Positions 7,936 to 16,889 of a stretch of DNA of 49,550 nucleotides are shown here, piece after piece. The translations under genes and the position numbers were made by a program. The notes under the pieces were generated by a model that worked only from the letters and a program-made list of their open reading frames with translations, did not search any database and was not told the origin of the DNA. Origin of the DNA: Chloroflexota bacterium (GTDB lineage: Bacteria; Chloroflexota; Limnocylindria; Limnocylindrales; CSP1-4). Each line of letters begins with the position of its first letter. Within the stretch, counting starts at the first letter, position 1. The stretch lies in the NCBI GenBank assembly GCA_025935925.1, contig JAICUI010000016.1:1-49550 (forward strand), written 5' to 3'.

Positions 7936-9185
7936 GGGACGAGGAGCCCGGCGAGGAACGCCGGGTCCAGGGCGCGGGACGCGGGCACGAGGTCGCCCAT
8001 CACGAGGCCCATCGTCGCACGGATCGCGGGCTTTGCCGCGAGCCGCCTCGCCGCGTGCTCGAACAGCCGCGGCCGCGCGAGGAACACCTGCACGAGCAGC
8101 GAGACGGCGTCCTTCGCCTGGAAGCGCGCACGCATCGCCCGGTCGTACGCCGCGAGATCGCCGCGGCCGCGGAGGTGCGCGTCGATCGCGTCCGCGGCGA
8201 GGCGCGCCGAGACGAGCGCGCGGTGCAGCCCCTCGCCGGTGAACGGGTCGAGGAACCCCGCAGCGTCACCGACGACCAGCCAGTCGGGACCCGCGCGCTG
8301 CGCAACCCGCGCCCCGAGCGGGCTCGCGCCGGCGATCGCGTCTGTCATCCGTCCTTCGCGCCACGCCTCCTGATCTCCGGGGAGCGGCGGGATCGAGCGG
8401 AGCGCATGCTCGCCCGTCGCCGCGGCGCCGTCCCGCGCGAGCCGCTCCCGCCACGCGCGGCCCGACAGGACGATGCCGACGTTGATCCGCCCGCCGGGCA
8501 CGGGCGCGAGACCGCAGTACGCGCCGTCGCGGAGCAGGACCATGCGCGCCGGCTTGGGCGGATCGCCACTCGAGCCGTCCGCGTCGTCGGCGACATGCCA
8601 GGTGAGGCCGATCCGGTCGCCGAGGCGCGGCGTTCGGACCATTCCGGCCGCGTCGGCGACCAGCGATCGTGGGCCGTCGGCGCCCACGACGACGCGCGGG
8701 GCGAGCTCCCCGTGGCCGTGCGCGTCGTCGAACCGGACGACGGCCCCGCGGCGATGATCGGCGAGCTCCACGTCGCGCGCGGTCGTCGCGAGCCGCACGC
8801 CGACGCCGGCGTCACGCGCGAGGTCGAGCAGCGCCGGGTCCAGCGCGGAGCGGTCGAAGCCGACGGCGGCCTCGCCGCCGGCCTCGGCGCCATAGGACAG
8901 CTCGAAGGCCGTGCCCGCCGGCGTCTCGACCCGCATCGCGGGGATCGGGCGCGCGACGCGCGCGAGGACCTCGTCCGCCAGCCCGAGCTGCCGCAGCTCC
9001 GCGACCGCCGCCGGTGACGCGAACACGCCGCCCGCACGCCAGCGCCAGGACGCGCTCCGCTCGAGCAGGACGACGCCGTGGCCCGCCCGTCCGAGGCGGG
9101 TCGCAAGCGCCGCACCGGCCGGCCCGCCGCCGATCACCACGACGGCGGCGGACGTCGCCCGATCGGACTCGCCGTGCTCGATCAC
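7932..9185 (-). CDS. NAD(P)/FAD-dependent oxidoreductase (geranylgeranyl-reductase / PHBH-like family)
   Basis: 417 aa flavoprotein. The dinucleotide-binding VVVIGGGPAGAALATRLGR is close to the N-terminus, the VVGADGPRSLV motif is mid-protein, and the second FAD motif WLVVGDAAGFLDPFTGEG follows. This set belongs to group A flavoprotein monooxygenases and geranylgeranyl-type reductases. The GTG at 9185 overlaps the methyltransferase stop (GTGA). Such enzymes often pair with a class I methyltransferase in polyketide or isoprenoid-quinone tailoring, which is exactly the arrangement here. It could hydroxylate an aromatic ring or reduce double bonds; sequence alone does not decide. Confidence 0.88.
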   Translation of the reverse strand: MIEHGESDRATSAAVVVIGGGPAGAALATRLGRAGHGVVLLERSASWRWRAGGVFASPAAVAELRQLGLADEVLARVARPIPAMRVETPAGTAFELSYGAEAGGEAAVGFDRSALDPALLDLARDAGVGVRLATTARDVELADHRRGAVVRFDDAHGHGELAPRVVVGADGPRSLVADAAGMVRTPRLGDRIGLTWHVADDADGSSGDPPKPARMVLLRDGAYCGLAPVPGGRINVGIVLSGRAWRERLARDGAAATGEHALRSIPPLPGDQEAWREGRMTDAIAGASPLGARVAQRAGPDWLVVGDAAGFLDPFTGEGLHRALVSARLAADAIDAHLRGRGDLAAYDRAMRARFQAKDAVSLLVQVFLARPRLFEHAARRLAAKPAIRATMGLVMGDLVPASRALDPAFLAGLLVP

Positions 9186-9907
9186 GCGGTGGTCCGCGCC
9201 GGCAGCCGGACGGCCGCGATCGCCACCCGGTGCCCGGCGAGCGCCGTGACCTCGGCGATCGGGCGCAGCCCCGCGGCCGCGAGCAGCGCACGCAGCTCGA
9301 CGCGCGTGTACGCACGCCGGACCGACAGCGGTCCGTCGTGTCGGGTGTACCGGTTGCGGGTGCCGACCCGGAGGAGCACCCGGGCCGCGAGCCAGTGCCG
9401 ACGAGCTCGCACGAGGTCGTTGACGACGACGCCCAGCCGCGCGAGCCGCGCCGCCTCGCGCAGGAACGCGATCGCCTCGTCCGGCTCCAGGTGATGGACG
9501 AGCAGCGAGGCGTGGACGACGTCGAAGGCGCGGTCCTCCCACGGCAGCGACCGCCCGTCGCCGACCAGCAGCTCGAGGCCGCGCGCATCGGCGAGGCGGC
9601 GGTCGACCCCGCGCGCGGCGTCGAGGACCTCCGGCCGGCTGTCGACCGCGGTGATCCGCAGCTCGCGACCATGCCGCGGCGCGGCGGCGAGGAGATCGAG
9701 CGGGATGTCGGCGCCGCCCGTCCCGACGTCGAGCAGCGTGTGCGGACCGCGCCGGTCGGCCAGGAGTCGATCGAGGGCGCGGGCCGATGCGGACGTACCG
9801 CCGAGGCCGCGGTTCAGCCGCGCCAGGTCGCGGAGGTTGCCGCGGAGCGCGTCGGGATCGTCGAGGGGTCCGTCGAGGAGCTCGAGGGTGCCCGCCAGTC
9901 GTCGCAT
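9182..9907 (-). CDS. Class I SAM-dependent methyltransferase
   Basis: 241 aa Rossmann methyltransferase: motif I LLDVGTGGADIP near residue 58, acidic ITAVDSRPEVL after strand 2, and FDVVHASLLVHHLEPDEA at motif IV. The Cys-free, HH-containing motif resembles UbiE-like C/O-methyltransferases. It is the promoter-proximal gene of the cluster methyltransferase, FAD oxidoreductase, Nudix, SRPBCC, ketosynthase. A TACGCT hexamer lies 8 bases before the ATG and there is no Shine-Dalgarno. Substrate unknown; quinone, resorcylic or polyketide-type rings are reasonable guesses from the neighbours. Confidence 0.88.
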   Translation of the reverse strand: MRRLAGTLELLDGPLDDPDALRGNLRDLARLNRGLGGTSASARALDRLLADRRGPHTLLDVGTGGADIPLDLLAAAPRHGRELRITAVDSRPEVLDAARGVDRRLADARGLELLVGDGRSLPWEDRAFDVVHASLLVHHLEPDEAIAFLREAARLARLGVVVNDLVRARRHWLAARVLLRVGTRNRYTRHDGPLSVRRAYTRVELRALLAAAGLRPIAEVTALAGHRVAIAAVRLPARTTA

Positions 9908-9915
9908 CGCGGCCG

Positions 9916-9921
9916 AGCGTA
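9916..9921 (-). promoter_or_regulatory. Putative -10 element of the methyltransferase-to-ketosynthase operon
   Basis: TACGCT on the minus strand, 8 bases before the ATG at 9907. The five genes downstream are joined by overlaps or gaps of a few bases, so this would be the single promoter for the cluster. Weak -35. Confidence 0.4.
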
Positions 9922-10034
9922 ACGGACGCGCGTGCTGCAACGGTTCCTCGCGCATCGCGCGCGCGAATCGTTGCCCGGAGTTGACGAAGGCCGCGACAGC
10001 ATCGATCGAGGGACAGTCGACGAGGAGGTGCGCG

Positions 10035-10472
10035 ATGCGCGACGGCTTCCGGCGGTTCTCGTCCGCGATCACCGCGGCGGTCGGCACCCCGTACGCCCTG
10101 GTCATCGCCATCCTCGTGATCGTCCTGTGGGCGGTGAGCGGCCCGATCTTCGGCTTCTCGGACACGTGGCAGCTCGCGATCAACACCGGCACCACGATCG
10201 TGACCTTCCTGATGGTCTTCGTGATCCAGGCGAGCCAGAACCGCGAGGCGAAGGCAACCCAGCTCAAGCTCGACGAGCTGATCAGCGCGGTGGGCGCGGC
10301 GCGCAACGACCTGATCGGCGTCGAGGACGCGCCGGAGGAGACCGTCGAGCTCCACGCCGAGCACTTCCGGCGGATCGTCGAGCAGGCGCAGAAGCACGAC
10401 CCGGGCGTCATGGACGATGTCAAGGTCCGACCCGGTCGCCCGCGCCAGCCGAGGCGCCAACCGCAGCACTGA
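10035..10472 (+). CDS. Low-affinity iron permease family small membrane protein
   Basis: 145 aa. Two hydrophobic segments (about 18-36, YALVIAILVIVLWAVSG, and 48-65, INTGTTIVTFLMVFVIQ) are followed by QNREAKATQLKLDEL and a soluble helical tail. This is the pattern of the family named after yeast Fet4 (low-affinity iron permease domain), though bacterial members are much shorter and iron transport is not demonstrated for them. The ATG at 10035 is preceded by a strong Shine-Dalgarno GAGGAGG (10022-10028). It stands alone, divergent from the methyltransferase operon. Confidence 0.8.
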   Translation: MRDGFRRFSSAITAAVGTPYALVIAILVIVLWAVSGPIFGFSDTWQLAINTGTTIVTFLMVFVIQASQNREAKATQLKLDELISAVGAARNDLIGVEDAPEETVELHAEHFRRIVEQAQKHDPGVMDDVKVRPGRPRQPRRQPQH

Positions 10473-10506
10473 TCGGGCTCGCCTGAGCGCGTCCGAACGC
10501 CTCACA

Positions 10507-10530
10507 AAGTTTCAGTATTGACTGACACTT
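10507..10530 (+). promoter_or_regulatory. Palindromic operator, probably for the GbsR/MarR regulator
   Basis: Arms AAGTTTCAGT and ACTGACACTT, separated by ATTG, match as an inverted repeat at 9 of 10 positions. The site overlaps the -35 hexamer of the promoter just before the regulator gene, the usual position for autorepression. Confidence 0.65.
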
Positions 10531-10546
10531 CCGAACGCCGTACGTT
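10518..10546 (+). promoter_or_regulatory. Promoter of the GbsR-ABC exporter operon
   Basis: TTGACT (10518-10523), 17-bp spacer, TACGTT (10541-10546). The ATG at 10556 is 9 bases after the -10 and has no Shine-Dalgarno, so the message is probably leaderless. Confidence 0.6.
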
Positions 10547-10555
10547 TCTACCGGC

Positions 10556-11059
10556 ATGAACGACCGGCAGGCGGGCTTCGTCGAGGAGATGGGCACGTTC
10601 CTCGCGTCCGTCGGCATGACGCCGATGGCGGGCCGGCTCCTCGCGTGGCTCCTGATCTGCGACCCGGTGGAACAGACGGCCGCGGATCTCGCCCACGACC
10701 TGCATGCGAGCCGCGGCTCTATCAGCGGGGCGGTGCGGCAGCTCGAGACGGCGGGGTTCATCCGCCGCACGCGCCGGCGCGGCGACCGGCGCGAGTTCAT
10801 CAGCATGCCGGCGGCCGCCATCCGCTCGCTCGTCGGCAGCGCCGGTGCGATCTACGAAGGACTCGCCGAGATCGCCGCCCGCGGCGTGAACGTCGTCCAC
10901 GACCTGCCGCCGCCCGCCCGCGAACGGATCCAGGAGTTCCACGACTTCGTCGCCTTCGTGCAGGACGCCCTCCCCAAGCTCATGGCCCAGTACCTCGCCG
11001 AGCGCGACCACGCCCCAGCGACACCGGCCTCGTCCCCGTCCGACCTGCCGGCCGCGTAG
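10556..11059 (+). CDS. GbsR/MarR family transcriptional regulator
   Basis: 167 aa winged-helix protein. The opening FVEEMGTFLASVGMTPMAGRLLAWLL, the helix-turn-helix TAADLAHDLHASRGSISGAVRQLETAGFI and the wing RRTRRRGDRREFISM are typical of the GbsR/MarR group that controls adjacent transporters. It leads an operon with an ABC ATPase (20-base gap) and a permease. A palindrome (10507-10530) covers its own -35, so I infer autorepression relieved by a ligand of the exporter. The ligand is unknown. Confidence 0.88.
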   Translation: MNDRQAGFVEEMGTFLASVGMTPMAGRLLAWLLICDPVEQTAADLAHDLHASRGSISGAVRQLETAGFIRRTRRRGDRREFISMPAAAIRSLVGSAGAIYEGLAEIAARGVNVVHDLPPPARERIQEFHDFVAFVQDALPKLMAQYLAERDHAPATPASSPSDLPAA

Positions 11060-11079
11060 CCATCCACCGAAAGGACACC

Positions 11080-11987
<908 letters not shown>

Positions 11988-11991
<4 letters not shown>

Positions 11992-13682
11992 CCGCCAACG
12001 CCGGCACGCCGCAGGTCGCGGCGGCGCCGCTGCCCGCGATCTCGCTGCGGAGCCGGCTCGTCGGCCTCGGCAGCATCTATGGCAAGACCATTCGCGATTC
12101 GCGGCTCGCGTTCATCATCGCCGCCGGGCTGCTGGGCGGGATGTCGCTCGTCATCGGCGCCGCGATCGGCACCGTCTTCCCGACGCCCGAGACCCGGCAC
12201 GACCTGAACGCCCTCGTCGGCAGCATGCCCGCCGCAATGGTCAACCTGTTCGGCAACGCCACCCTGATGGGGGACAAGCTGGGCACGCTCGGCGGCTACG
12301 CCACGTGGAAGTACGGGTCGACCTTCGCGCTGGGCACGGCGCTGTGGTCGATCCTCGCGCTGTCGGGCACCCTCGCTGGCGAGGCCGCCCGCGGCAGCCT
12401 CGACCTCGTCGCGACGTCGCCGTTCGGCAAGCGCCGGATCGCGCTCGAGAAGCTCGCCGCCCACCTGACGCTCCTCTGGATCGTCATGGCGCTCCTCGCC
12501 CTCGCCCTCACCGTCAGCTCGAACGCGTTCGGCGACGCTGCGCTGGGCGACCCGATCCCGCTCCTTGGCTCGGTCGGCTTCGCGCTGTGGGTCGGTTTCC
12601 TCGCAATGTGCTTCGGCGGCTTCGCCTTCGCCCTGGCACCGCTCCTCGGCCGGGCCGGCTCGGCAGCGGTCGCCGGGGTCGCGATGATCGCGCTGTGGGT
12701 CATGAGCGGCCTCGAGGTCGGCGGCCCCCTGGTCAATCTGAGCCCATTTCACTGGACGGCCGATCACATCCCGCTCGTCCAGATCTACGACTGGGCGGGC
12801 CTCGCGCTCGTTGGCATCGTCGGCGTCGTGTTCCTCGCGATCGGGGTCGTGGCCTTCGACCGCCGCGATCTCGGCGTGACCGCCGGCCTGTCGCTGCCGT
12901 CGCTGCCGGGTGACCTGCTCGGCGTCCGCGGCCCGCTCAGCCGCGCGTTCGGCGACCAGTTGCCGCGGGTCCTCTCGTGGGGCCTCGGCATGGCGATCTG
13001 GGGTGCGCTCCTCGGGTCGCTCGCGGGGTCCTTCTCGGACCTGATCGCCAAGACGCCCGACATGGCGAAGGTCTTCGGCGGCATCTTCCCCGGCTACGAC
13101 TTCGGCACGGCTGGCGGCTGGCTCCAGCTGTACGTCGAGATCTTCTTCATCGCGGCCGGGTTCGCCGCGGCGACGTTCGTGTCGAAGTGGGCCTCGGACG
13201 AGACCGACGGCCGCCTCGAGGAGGTCCTGGCGACCCCGGTGACGCGGACCCGCTGGGTCGTCGCCGGCGGCGTCGCTGCCGTCATCGGCTCCCTGCTGAT
13301 GGCGCTGCTGTTCGCGATCGGCACGGCGCTCGGGGCGGCGGCAGGCGGCTCGACCGCCGGCGATGCGCTCCTCGGCTCGATGTCGCTCGGCCTCTATGCG
13401 GCCGCGGTCGTCGGGATCGGCGTCGCGGTCGGCGGCCTCTGGAGGACCTCGCTCGCCGCGGACATCGCCGCGCTGTTCGTCGTCGCGACCTTCCTCCTCG
13501 ATCTCCTGGCGCCCGCGTTCAACCTGCCCGACTGGGTCCACCAGCTCGCGCTGACGTCGCACTTCGGCGAGCCGATGATCGGGCGCTGGGATCCGGTCGG
13601 GGTCGTGCTGTGCGTCGCGATCGCGTTCGCCGGCATCGCGCTCGGCGCGTGGGGGATGTCCCGGAGGGACGTCGCGAAGTAG
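11988..13682 (+). CDS. ABC-2 type exporter permease (polyketide-antibiotic exporter-like)
   Basis: 564 aa with about twelve hydrophobic segments arranged as two similar halves, the second beginning near residue 310 (LSWGLGMAIWGALLGSLAG). Phrases such as DETDGRLEEVLATPVTR resemble permeases grouped as exporters of polyketide antibiotics. It partners the preceding ATPase; the double-length design means one copy could form the whole membrane channel. A long repeat-rich gap follows. Substrate not readable. Confidence 0.88.
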
Positions 13683-13712
13683 CAGCGTCGAACGGACCCT
13701 CGCGGCGGCCGG

Positions 13713-13935
13713 CGCGTGGTCGCCGCGACTCAGGGTCGCTGATCCGGGCCGCGACGCGGTGGCGACGCCGCGCTGCGTCCGTTGCGCGAAGGTGCGTGGT
13801 CGCCCCGACTCGGGATCGCTGATTCGGGCCGTGACGCGGTGGCGACGCCGTGCTGCGCGGAGGTGCCTGGTCGCCGCGACTCAGGGTCGCTGATTCCGGC
13901 CGCGACGCCGTGGCGACGCCGCGCTGCGCCCCGTT
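13713..13935. repeat. Three diverged copies of a palindrome-bearing repeat
   Basis: Copies begin near 13713, 13793 and 13864. Each contains TGGTCGCC, then CGACTC.GG.TCGCTGAT, GACGC.GTGGCGACGCCG and TGCTGCGC or CGCTGCGC. The CGACTC...TCGCTGA core is a decayed form of the perfect palindrome at 14005-14031. Confidence 0.75.
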
Positions 13936-14004
13936 GCGCGACGGAGCGTCGCGACGGGATGCCGGGACGCGCCGAGGCGACGCGCCGGTTCCCCGTTGCG
14001 CCGC

Positions 14005-14031
14005 CTGTCAGCGACTCAGAGTCGCTGACAG
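14005..14031. terminator. Perfect 27-base palindrome; terminator or repeat element
   Basis: Arms CTGTCAGCGACTC and GAGTCGCTGACAG flank a single A: thirteen perfect base pairs. It would end transcription of the ABC exporter operon as an RNA hairpin, but there is no U tract, and related cores occur upstream, so it may instead be an interspersed palindromic element. Confidence 0.55.
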
Positions 14032-14131
14032 GGATCGCGGTGCGGTGCGGTCCGGTGCGGTGCGGTCCGGCGCCCTGCGGTGCCGTGCGGCGCGGTGCGC
14101 CGTCCCGTCCCGCCTCGCCTCGCCTCGCGCC

Positions 14132-14137
14132 TAGACT
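14132..14137 (+). promoter_or_regulatory. Putative -10 element, leaderless EamA transporter transcript
   Basis: TAGACT, a 6-base gap (CCCGTC), then the GTG at 14144. No Shine-Dalgarno. Confidence 0.5.
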
Positions 14138-14143
14138 CCCGTC

Positions 14144-15022
14144 GTGGATCCGCTCGCCCTGTCGTTCATCGCGATCGCCGCCGTCCTGCATGCGGGCTGG
14201 AACATCCTGCTCAAGACGGCCGGCGACCCGCTGCGCACGGCGACGGTCGGCATGGCCGCGGTCTCCGTCGTGCTCGTGCCGGTCGCGTTCGTCGCGTGGC
14301 TGTGGCTCGATCGACCCGGCGTGCCGCCCTACGTGTGGGCGATCGGCCTCGCGTCCGGGATCCTCGAGGCGACGTACTTCGTGACGCTCACGGGCGCGTA
14401 CCAGCGCGGAGAGATGTCGGTCGTGTATCCGCTGGCACGCGGGACTGCGCTCGTGCTCGCCGTCGTCATCGGCGTGGTCGTCCTCGGGGAGCATCTCGCG
14501 CCGCTGGCGATGGCCGGCGTCGCGCTGCTCGTCGCCGGTCTCCTCGTCGTCCAGCGTCCGTGGCGGCTGGCGGCGCAGGGGCGCGGCGACCGCGTCGCGG
14601 CGGCGTTCGCGTTCACGACCGGGATCGTCATCGCCGCCTACACCGCCCTCGACCGTGCTGCCGTCCAGCAGGCGCCGCCGTGGCTGTACGCCGCGATCCT
14701 GTGGCCCGTCACGGCGGTGGTGCTCTTCGTGATCGACGCCGTTCGCTCGCGGACGGCAACGCGGCCGATCCCCGCCGTCGACCGCCGAACGGCCATCGTC
14801 GGCGGCTTCGCGACGTTCGGCGCGTACAGCTTCGTGCTGGCCGCGCTCTCGAGGGCGCCGCTTGCGGTCGTAGCGCCGCTCCGCGAGTCGGCGGTCGTGC
14901 TCATCTCGGCGTGGGGCGTGCTTCGCCTCCGCGAGGCCGGCGCCGCTCGCGAGGGCGCGCTCCGCATCGCGGGATCCGCGCTCGTGCTGCTCGGAGCCGT
15001 CGCGCTCGGCGCGGCACGCTGA
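14144..15022 (+). CDS. EamA/DMT family transporter
   Basis: 292 aa, about ten membrane segments in two EamA repeats: the first begins LSFIAIAAVLHAGWNILLK, the second near residue 150 (VAAAFAFTTGIVIAAY). The YQRGEMSVVYPLARGTALV and LSRAPLAVVAPLRESAVVL stretches are the equivalent end-of-repeat motifs. It would export or import small metabolites across the cytoplasmic membrane. The GTG start is set by TAGACT 6 bases upstream. It stands alone on the plus strand, with the F420 enzyme gene 100 bases downstream under its own Shine-Dalgarno. Confidence 0.88.
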   Translation: MDPLALSFIAIAAVLHAGWNILLKTAGDPLRTATVGMAAVSVVLVPVAFVAWLWLDRPGVPPYVWAIGLASGILEATYFVTLTGAYQRGEMSVVYPLARGTALVLAVVIGVVVLGEHLAPLAMAGVALLVAGLLVVQRPWRLAAQGRGDRVAAAFAFTTGIVIAAYTALDRAAVQQAPPWLYAAILWPVTAVVLFVIDAVRSRTATRPIPAVDRRTAIVGGFATFGAYSFVLAALSRAPLAVVAPLRESAVVLISAWGVLRLREAGAAREGALRIAGSALVLLGAVALGAAR

Positions 15023-15122
15023 GCGCTGACAGTGCGGCGCTGACGCAGGGCCGCCCGGCGCTGGCGCCCGGTCGGCGCACCGGGCACACTCGGGAGGAGA
15101 CCGACAACCCTGCGAGGACTCC

Positions 15123-16127
15123 ATGCCCGAATTGCGCCTCGGCTACAAGGCTTCCGCCGAGCAGTTCCACCCGCAGCGCCTCCTCAACCTCGCCGTCGCT
15201 GCGGAGCAGGCGGGCTTCGACTCCGTCTGGACCAGCGACCACTTCCAGCCCTGGCGGCACAACAACGGCCATGCGCCGAACGCGCTGACGTGGCTCGGGG
15301 CGGCGACGCAGGCCACGCGCCGGGTCATCCTCGGCACGAGCGTGCTGACGCCGTCGTTCCGCTACAACCCGGCGATCGTGGCGCAGGCTTTCGCGACGCT
15401 CAGCTGTCTCGCGGAGGACCGGGTGATCCTGGGCGTCGGGACCGGCGAGAGCCTGAACGAGGTCCCGGTCGGCGTCGACTGGCCCGAACAGTCCGAGCGC
15501 TTCGCGCGGCTCAAGGAGGCCACGCAGCTGATCCAGCAGCTGTGGCGGACCGAGCGGCTCGACTTCCAGGGCGAGTACTACCGCGTCCACACGGCGACCA
15601 TCTACGACCGGCCGAAGAACCCGATCCCGGTCTACATCGCGGCGTCGGGCCCTGCCGCGGCACGGCTGGCCGGGCGGATCGGCGACGGCTTCATCTGCAC
15701 CAGCGGCAAGGGCGCCGAGCTGTACGTCGACACGCTGCTGCCGGCCCTCGAGGAGGGCGCCACGAAGGCCGGCCGCGACGCCTCGAAGATGGACAAGATG
15801 ATCGAGATGAAGGTCTCGTTCGACACCGACCGCGACCGAGCGATGGAGGACACGAAGGTGTGGGCCGCGCTCGCGCTCAGCGGCGAGCAGAAGATGGGCG
15901 TCCACGACGCGCTCGAGATGGAGGAGCTCGCGAAGGCCGCGGAGCCGATCGCGCACACGCGATGGCTCGTGTCGTCGGACGTCGACGAGCACCTCGAGCA
16001 GCTCAAGACGTACCTCGACTACGGCTTCACGCACCTCGTGTTCCACTTCCCGGGCGACGACCAGCTGGCCGCGATCGAGCGCTACGGCAACCTGATCCTG
16101 CCGCGGCTGCGCGAGCGGTACGGGTGA
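15123..16127 (+). CDS. fgd: F420-dependent glucose-6-phosphate dehydrogenase
   Basis: 334 aa luciferase-like TIM barrel. It follows Mycobacterium tuberculosis FGD1 closely from the first residues (MPELRLGYKASAEQF; SDHFQPWRH; GTSVLTP.FRYNP; GDGFICTSGKG). The active-site residues known from that enzyme fall at the same numbers here: Glu13, His40, Trp44 and Glu109. It oxidises glucose-6-phosphate to 6-phosphogluconolactone and reduces F420 to F420H2. The organism therefore must make or acquire F420; no F420 biosynthesis gene is in the window. Shine-Dalgarno GAGGA precedes the ATG. Its stop overlaps the next gene's GTG. Confidence 0.95.
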   Translation: MPELRLGYKASAEQFHPQRLLNLAVAAEQAGFDSVWTSDHFQPWRHNNGHAPNALTWLGAATQATRRVILGTSVLTPSFRYNPAIVAQAFATLSCLAEDRVILGVGTGESLNEVPVGVDWPEQSERFARLKEATQLIQQLWRTERLDFQGEYYRVHTATIYDRPKNPIPVYIAASGPAAARLAGRIGDGFICTSGKGAELYVDTLLPALEEGATKAGRDASKMDKMIEMKVSFDTDRDRAMEDTKVWAALALSGEQKMGVHDALEMEELAKAAEPIAHTRWLVSSDVDEHLEQLKTYLDYGFTHLVFHFPGDDQLAAIERYGNLILPRLRERYG

Positions 16128-16612
16128 GCCCGGCACCGAACCCGGCGCATCCGTCCCCGGCCGAGCTGCTCGAGCAGGAGGCGCGCCTGCAGCTGCCGCA
16201 CTGCTCGGCATCCGACGCGCTGGACATCGGGCGGGCGATCCTCGCACTCGCCGAAGCACGCGAGAAGCCGGTCGCGATCGAGGTGTGGCGCGGTCCGCGG
16301 CTGATCTTCCGCGCGGCCTGCGAGGGCACGAACGCGCACAACGACATGTACCTCGCGGGAAAGCGCCGCGTGGTCGAGCGCTTCGGCCACTCGTCGTTCT
16401 ACGAGCGTCGCCGGCACGAGGTCGCGGGCACGACGTTCGCGGAGGCGACCTCGCTGCCCTTCCCCGAGTACGCGCCGGCGGGCGGCGGCTTCCCGCTGAT
16501 CGTCCGCGGGACCGGCGTCGTGGGCGTCGCGCTCGTGTCGGGACTGCCGATGGAGGACGACCACGCGCTGATCATCGAAGCGCTCGAGGGGTACATCGCC
16601 TCCCAGGGCTGA
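16124..16612 (+). CDS. UPF0303 / heme-degrading-domain family protein
   Basis: 162 aa, matching the UPF0303 (PF03928-type) family: ALDIGRAILALA, AACEGTNAHNDMYLAGKRRVVERFGHSS, then GGGFPLIVRGTGVVGVALVSGLP..DDHALIIEAL. The molecular function of this family is unsettled; related domains bind heme or other small ligands. The GTG start overlaps the fgd stop (GTGA, 16124-16127), so the two are translationally coupled. A functional link with F420 or sugar oxidation is suggested by position only. Confidence 0.85.
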   Translation: MSPAPNPAHPSPAELLEQEARLQLPHCSASDALDIGRAILALAEAREKPVAIEVWRGPRLIFRAACEGTNAHNDMYLAGKRRVVERFGHSSFYERRRHEVAGTTFAEATSLPFPEYAPAGGGFPLIVRGTGVVGVALVSGLPMEDDHALIIEALEGYIASQG

Positions 16613-16641
16613 CGCCGTATCGGCGGGGCGACGCGCCCCGA

Positions 16642-16665
16642 GCGCCGCGCCCCCGAGCGCGGCGC
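16642..16665 (+). terminator. Putative terminator hairpin after the fgd-UPF0303 pair
   Basis: Arms GCGCCGCGC and GCGCGGCGC (nine perfect pairs) around a CCCCGA loop, 29 bases after the stop; a smaller GGGGCG-ACG-CGCCCC hairpin at 16625-16639 precedes it. There is no T tract, which is common in very GC-rich genomes. Confidence 0.5.
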
Positions 16666-16889
16666 CGATCGCGGCCGGGCGCCCCGACCGCCCGAAACTG
16701 CGCCTCCGCACGCCGGTTTGGATCTCCGGCCGCCCGGTCGGGCACGGATTCGGATCGAACCAGGCCTCGGCGGGCGGTGCGAGCGCCCGGCCGAGGACAG
16801 GTGCCGAAGAACCAGGCGCCCGGAGCGCCCGGCCGGTCGCGCGACGCGGCGATAAGGGGCAGACAAGTCACGTCCGGTTCAATTTCGGC

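Larger units (their letters stand above)
13683..14143. other. Gene-free, repeat-rich interval
   Basis: Contains three diverged copies of a 70-80 bp repeat (13713-13935), a perfect 27-base palindrome (14005-14031), a run of GGTGC/GGTCC words (14039-14100) and CCTCG repeats (14112-14128). No credible coding sequence on either strand. Confidence 0.7.

Noticed and set aside
13730..15124. Long minus-strand frame across the repeat interval and EamA gene
   Set aside because: Arg/His/Asp-rich without domains; the plus-strand EamA gene has ten membrane segments and a promoter.
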